Assembly (NCBI RefSeq): GCF_000485595.1
Contig: NW_014577310.1
Coordinates: 66,277-92,418 of the forward strand
DNA: 26,142 nucleotides
From: Priapulus caudatus
Taxonomy: Eukaryota > Priapulida > Priapulimorpha > Priapulimorphida > Priapulidae
Direction of reading: 5' to 3'
In this document: positions 26,119 to 26,142 of the stretch, in pieces
How positions within the stretch are numbered: the first letter of the stretch is position 1
How the letters are laid out: each line of letters opens with the position of its first letter
Made by a program: the position numbers and the translations under genes
Notes under the pieces: model-generated
What the model saw: the letters and a program-made list of their open reading frames with translations, nothing else
What the model was told of the DNA's origin: nothing
Databases searched by the model: none

Positions 26119-26142
26119 TTGGTAGCTTATTAATTTTGTTCC

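Overview
The window is nuclear DNA from an animal. It holds two multi-exon, GT-AG spliced genes, an intronless eukaryotic tRNA, AATAAA-type polyadenylation, many small inverted-repeat transposons and vertebrate-type (TTAGGG/CCCTAA) telomere-like tracts. Introns of a few hundred bases and the protein divergence suggest a non-insect invertebrate; I cannot name the species. A 657-base assembly gap (Ns) lies at 10046-10702.

Layout. Positions 1-5062 contain no gene I can support. They are a patchwork of simple-sequence blocks (GA, then GT/GTGC, then a ~72-bp GC-rich minisatellite, AT-rich sequence, GT again, AC-rich, AT) separated by short unassignable stretches. Positions 5063-7849 are intergenic with one CpG-rich patch. 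A tRNA-Leu(CAG) is at 7850-7933. On the minus strand, 14871 to 8266 encodes a complete NUP37 in seven exons. I reconstructed it by hand: every splice junction is in phase, and the 329-residue product aligns with the nucleoporin Nup37 from end to end. Its first intron is largely transposon: a small MITE, a ~1.2-kb foldback element with ~420-bp arms, and a third foldback element nested in one arm with a 9-bp target duplication. The fourth intron contains the gap.

About 1.17 kb of intergenic DNA separates the NUP37 start codon from that of a divergently transcribed gene on the plus strand (16046-26118, twelve coding exons, 1339 codons to the first stop). This product is almost entirely coiled coil, and its N-terminal third resembles giantin (GOLGB1), a Golgi tether. 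Its large exons carry two in-frame repeat arrays: a 21-residue (63-bp) unit in exon 10 and a 39-residue (117-bp) unit in exon 12. The frame closes with TAG 24 bases before the window ends, without the membrane anchor expected of giantin.

The two genes are arranged head to head and could share promoter DNA. The intergenic space is interrupted by a 391-bp foldback element, flanked by a 10-bp direct repeat, whose two arms carry opposed telomere-like tracts (CCCTAA in the left arm, TTAGGG in the right). That element and the register-preserving architecture of the coiled-coil repeats are the most unusual things I see. I found no operon, CRISPR array, defence system or other clearly new multi-gene system.
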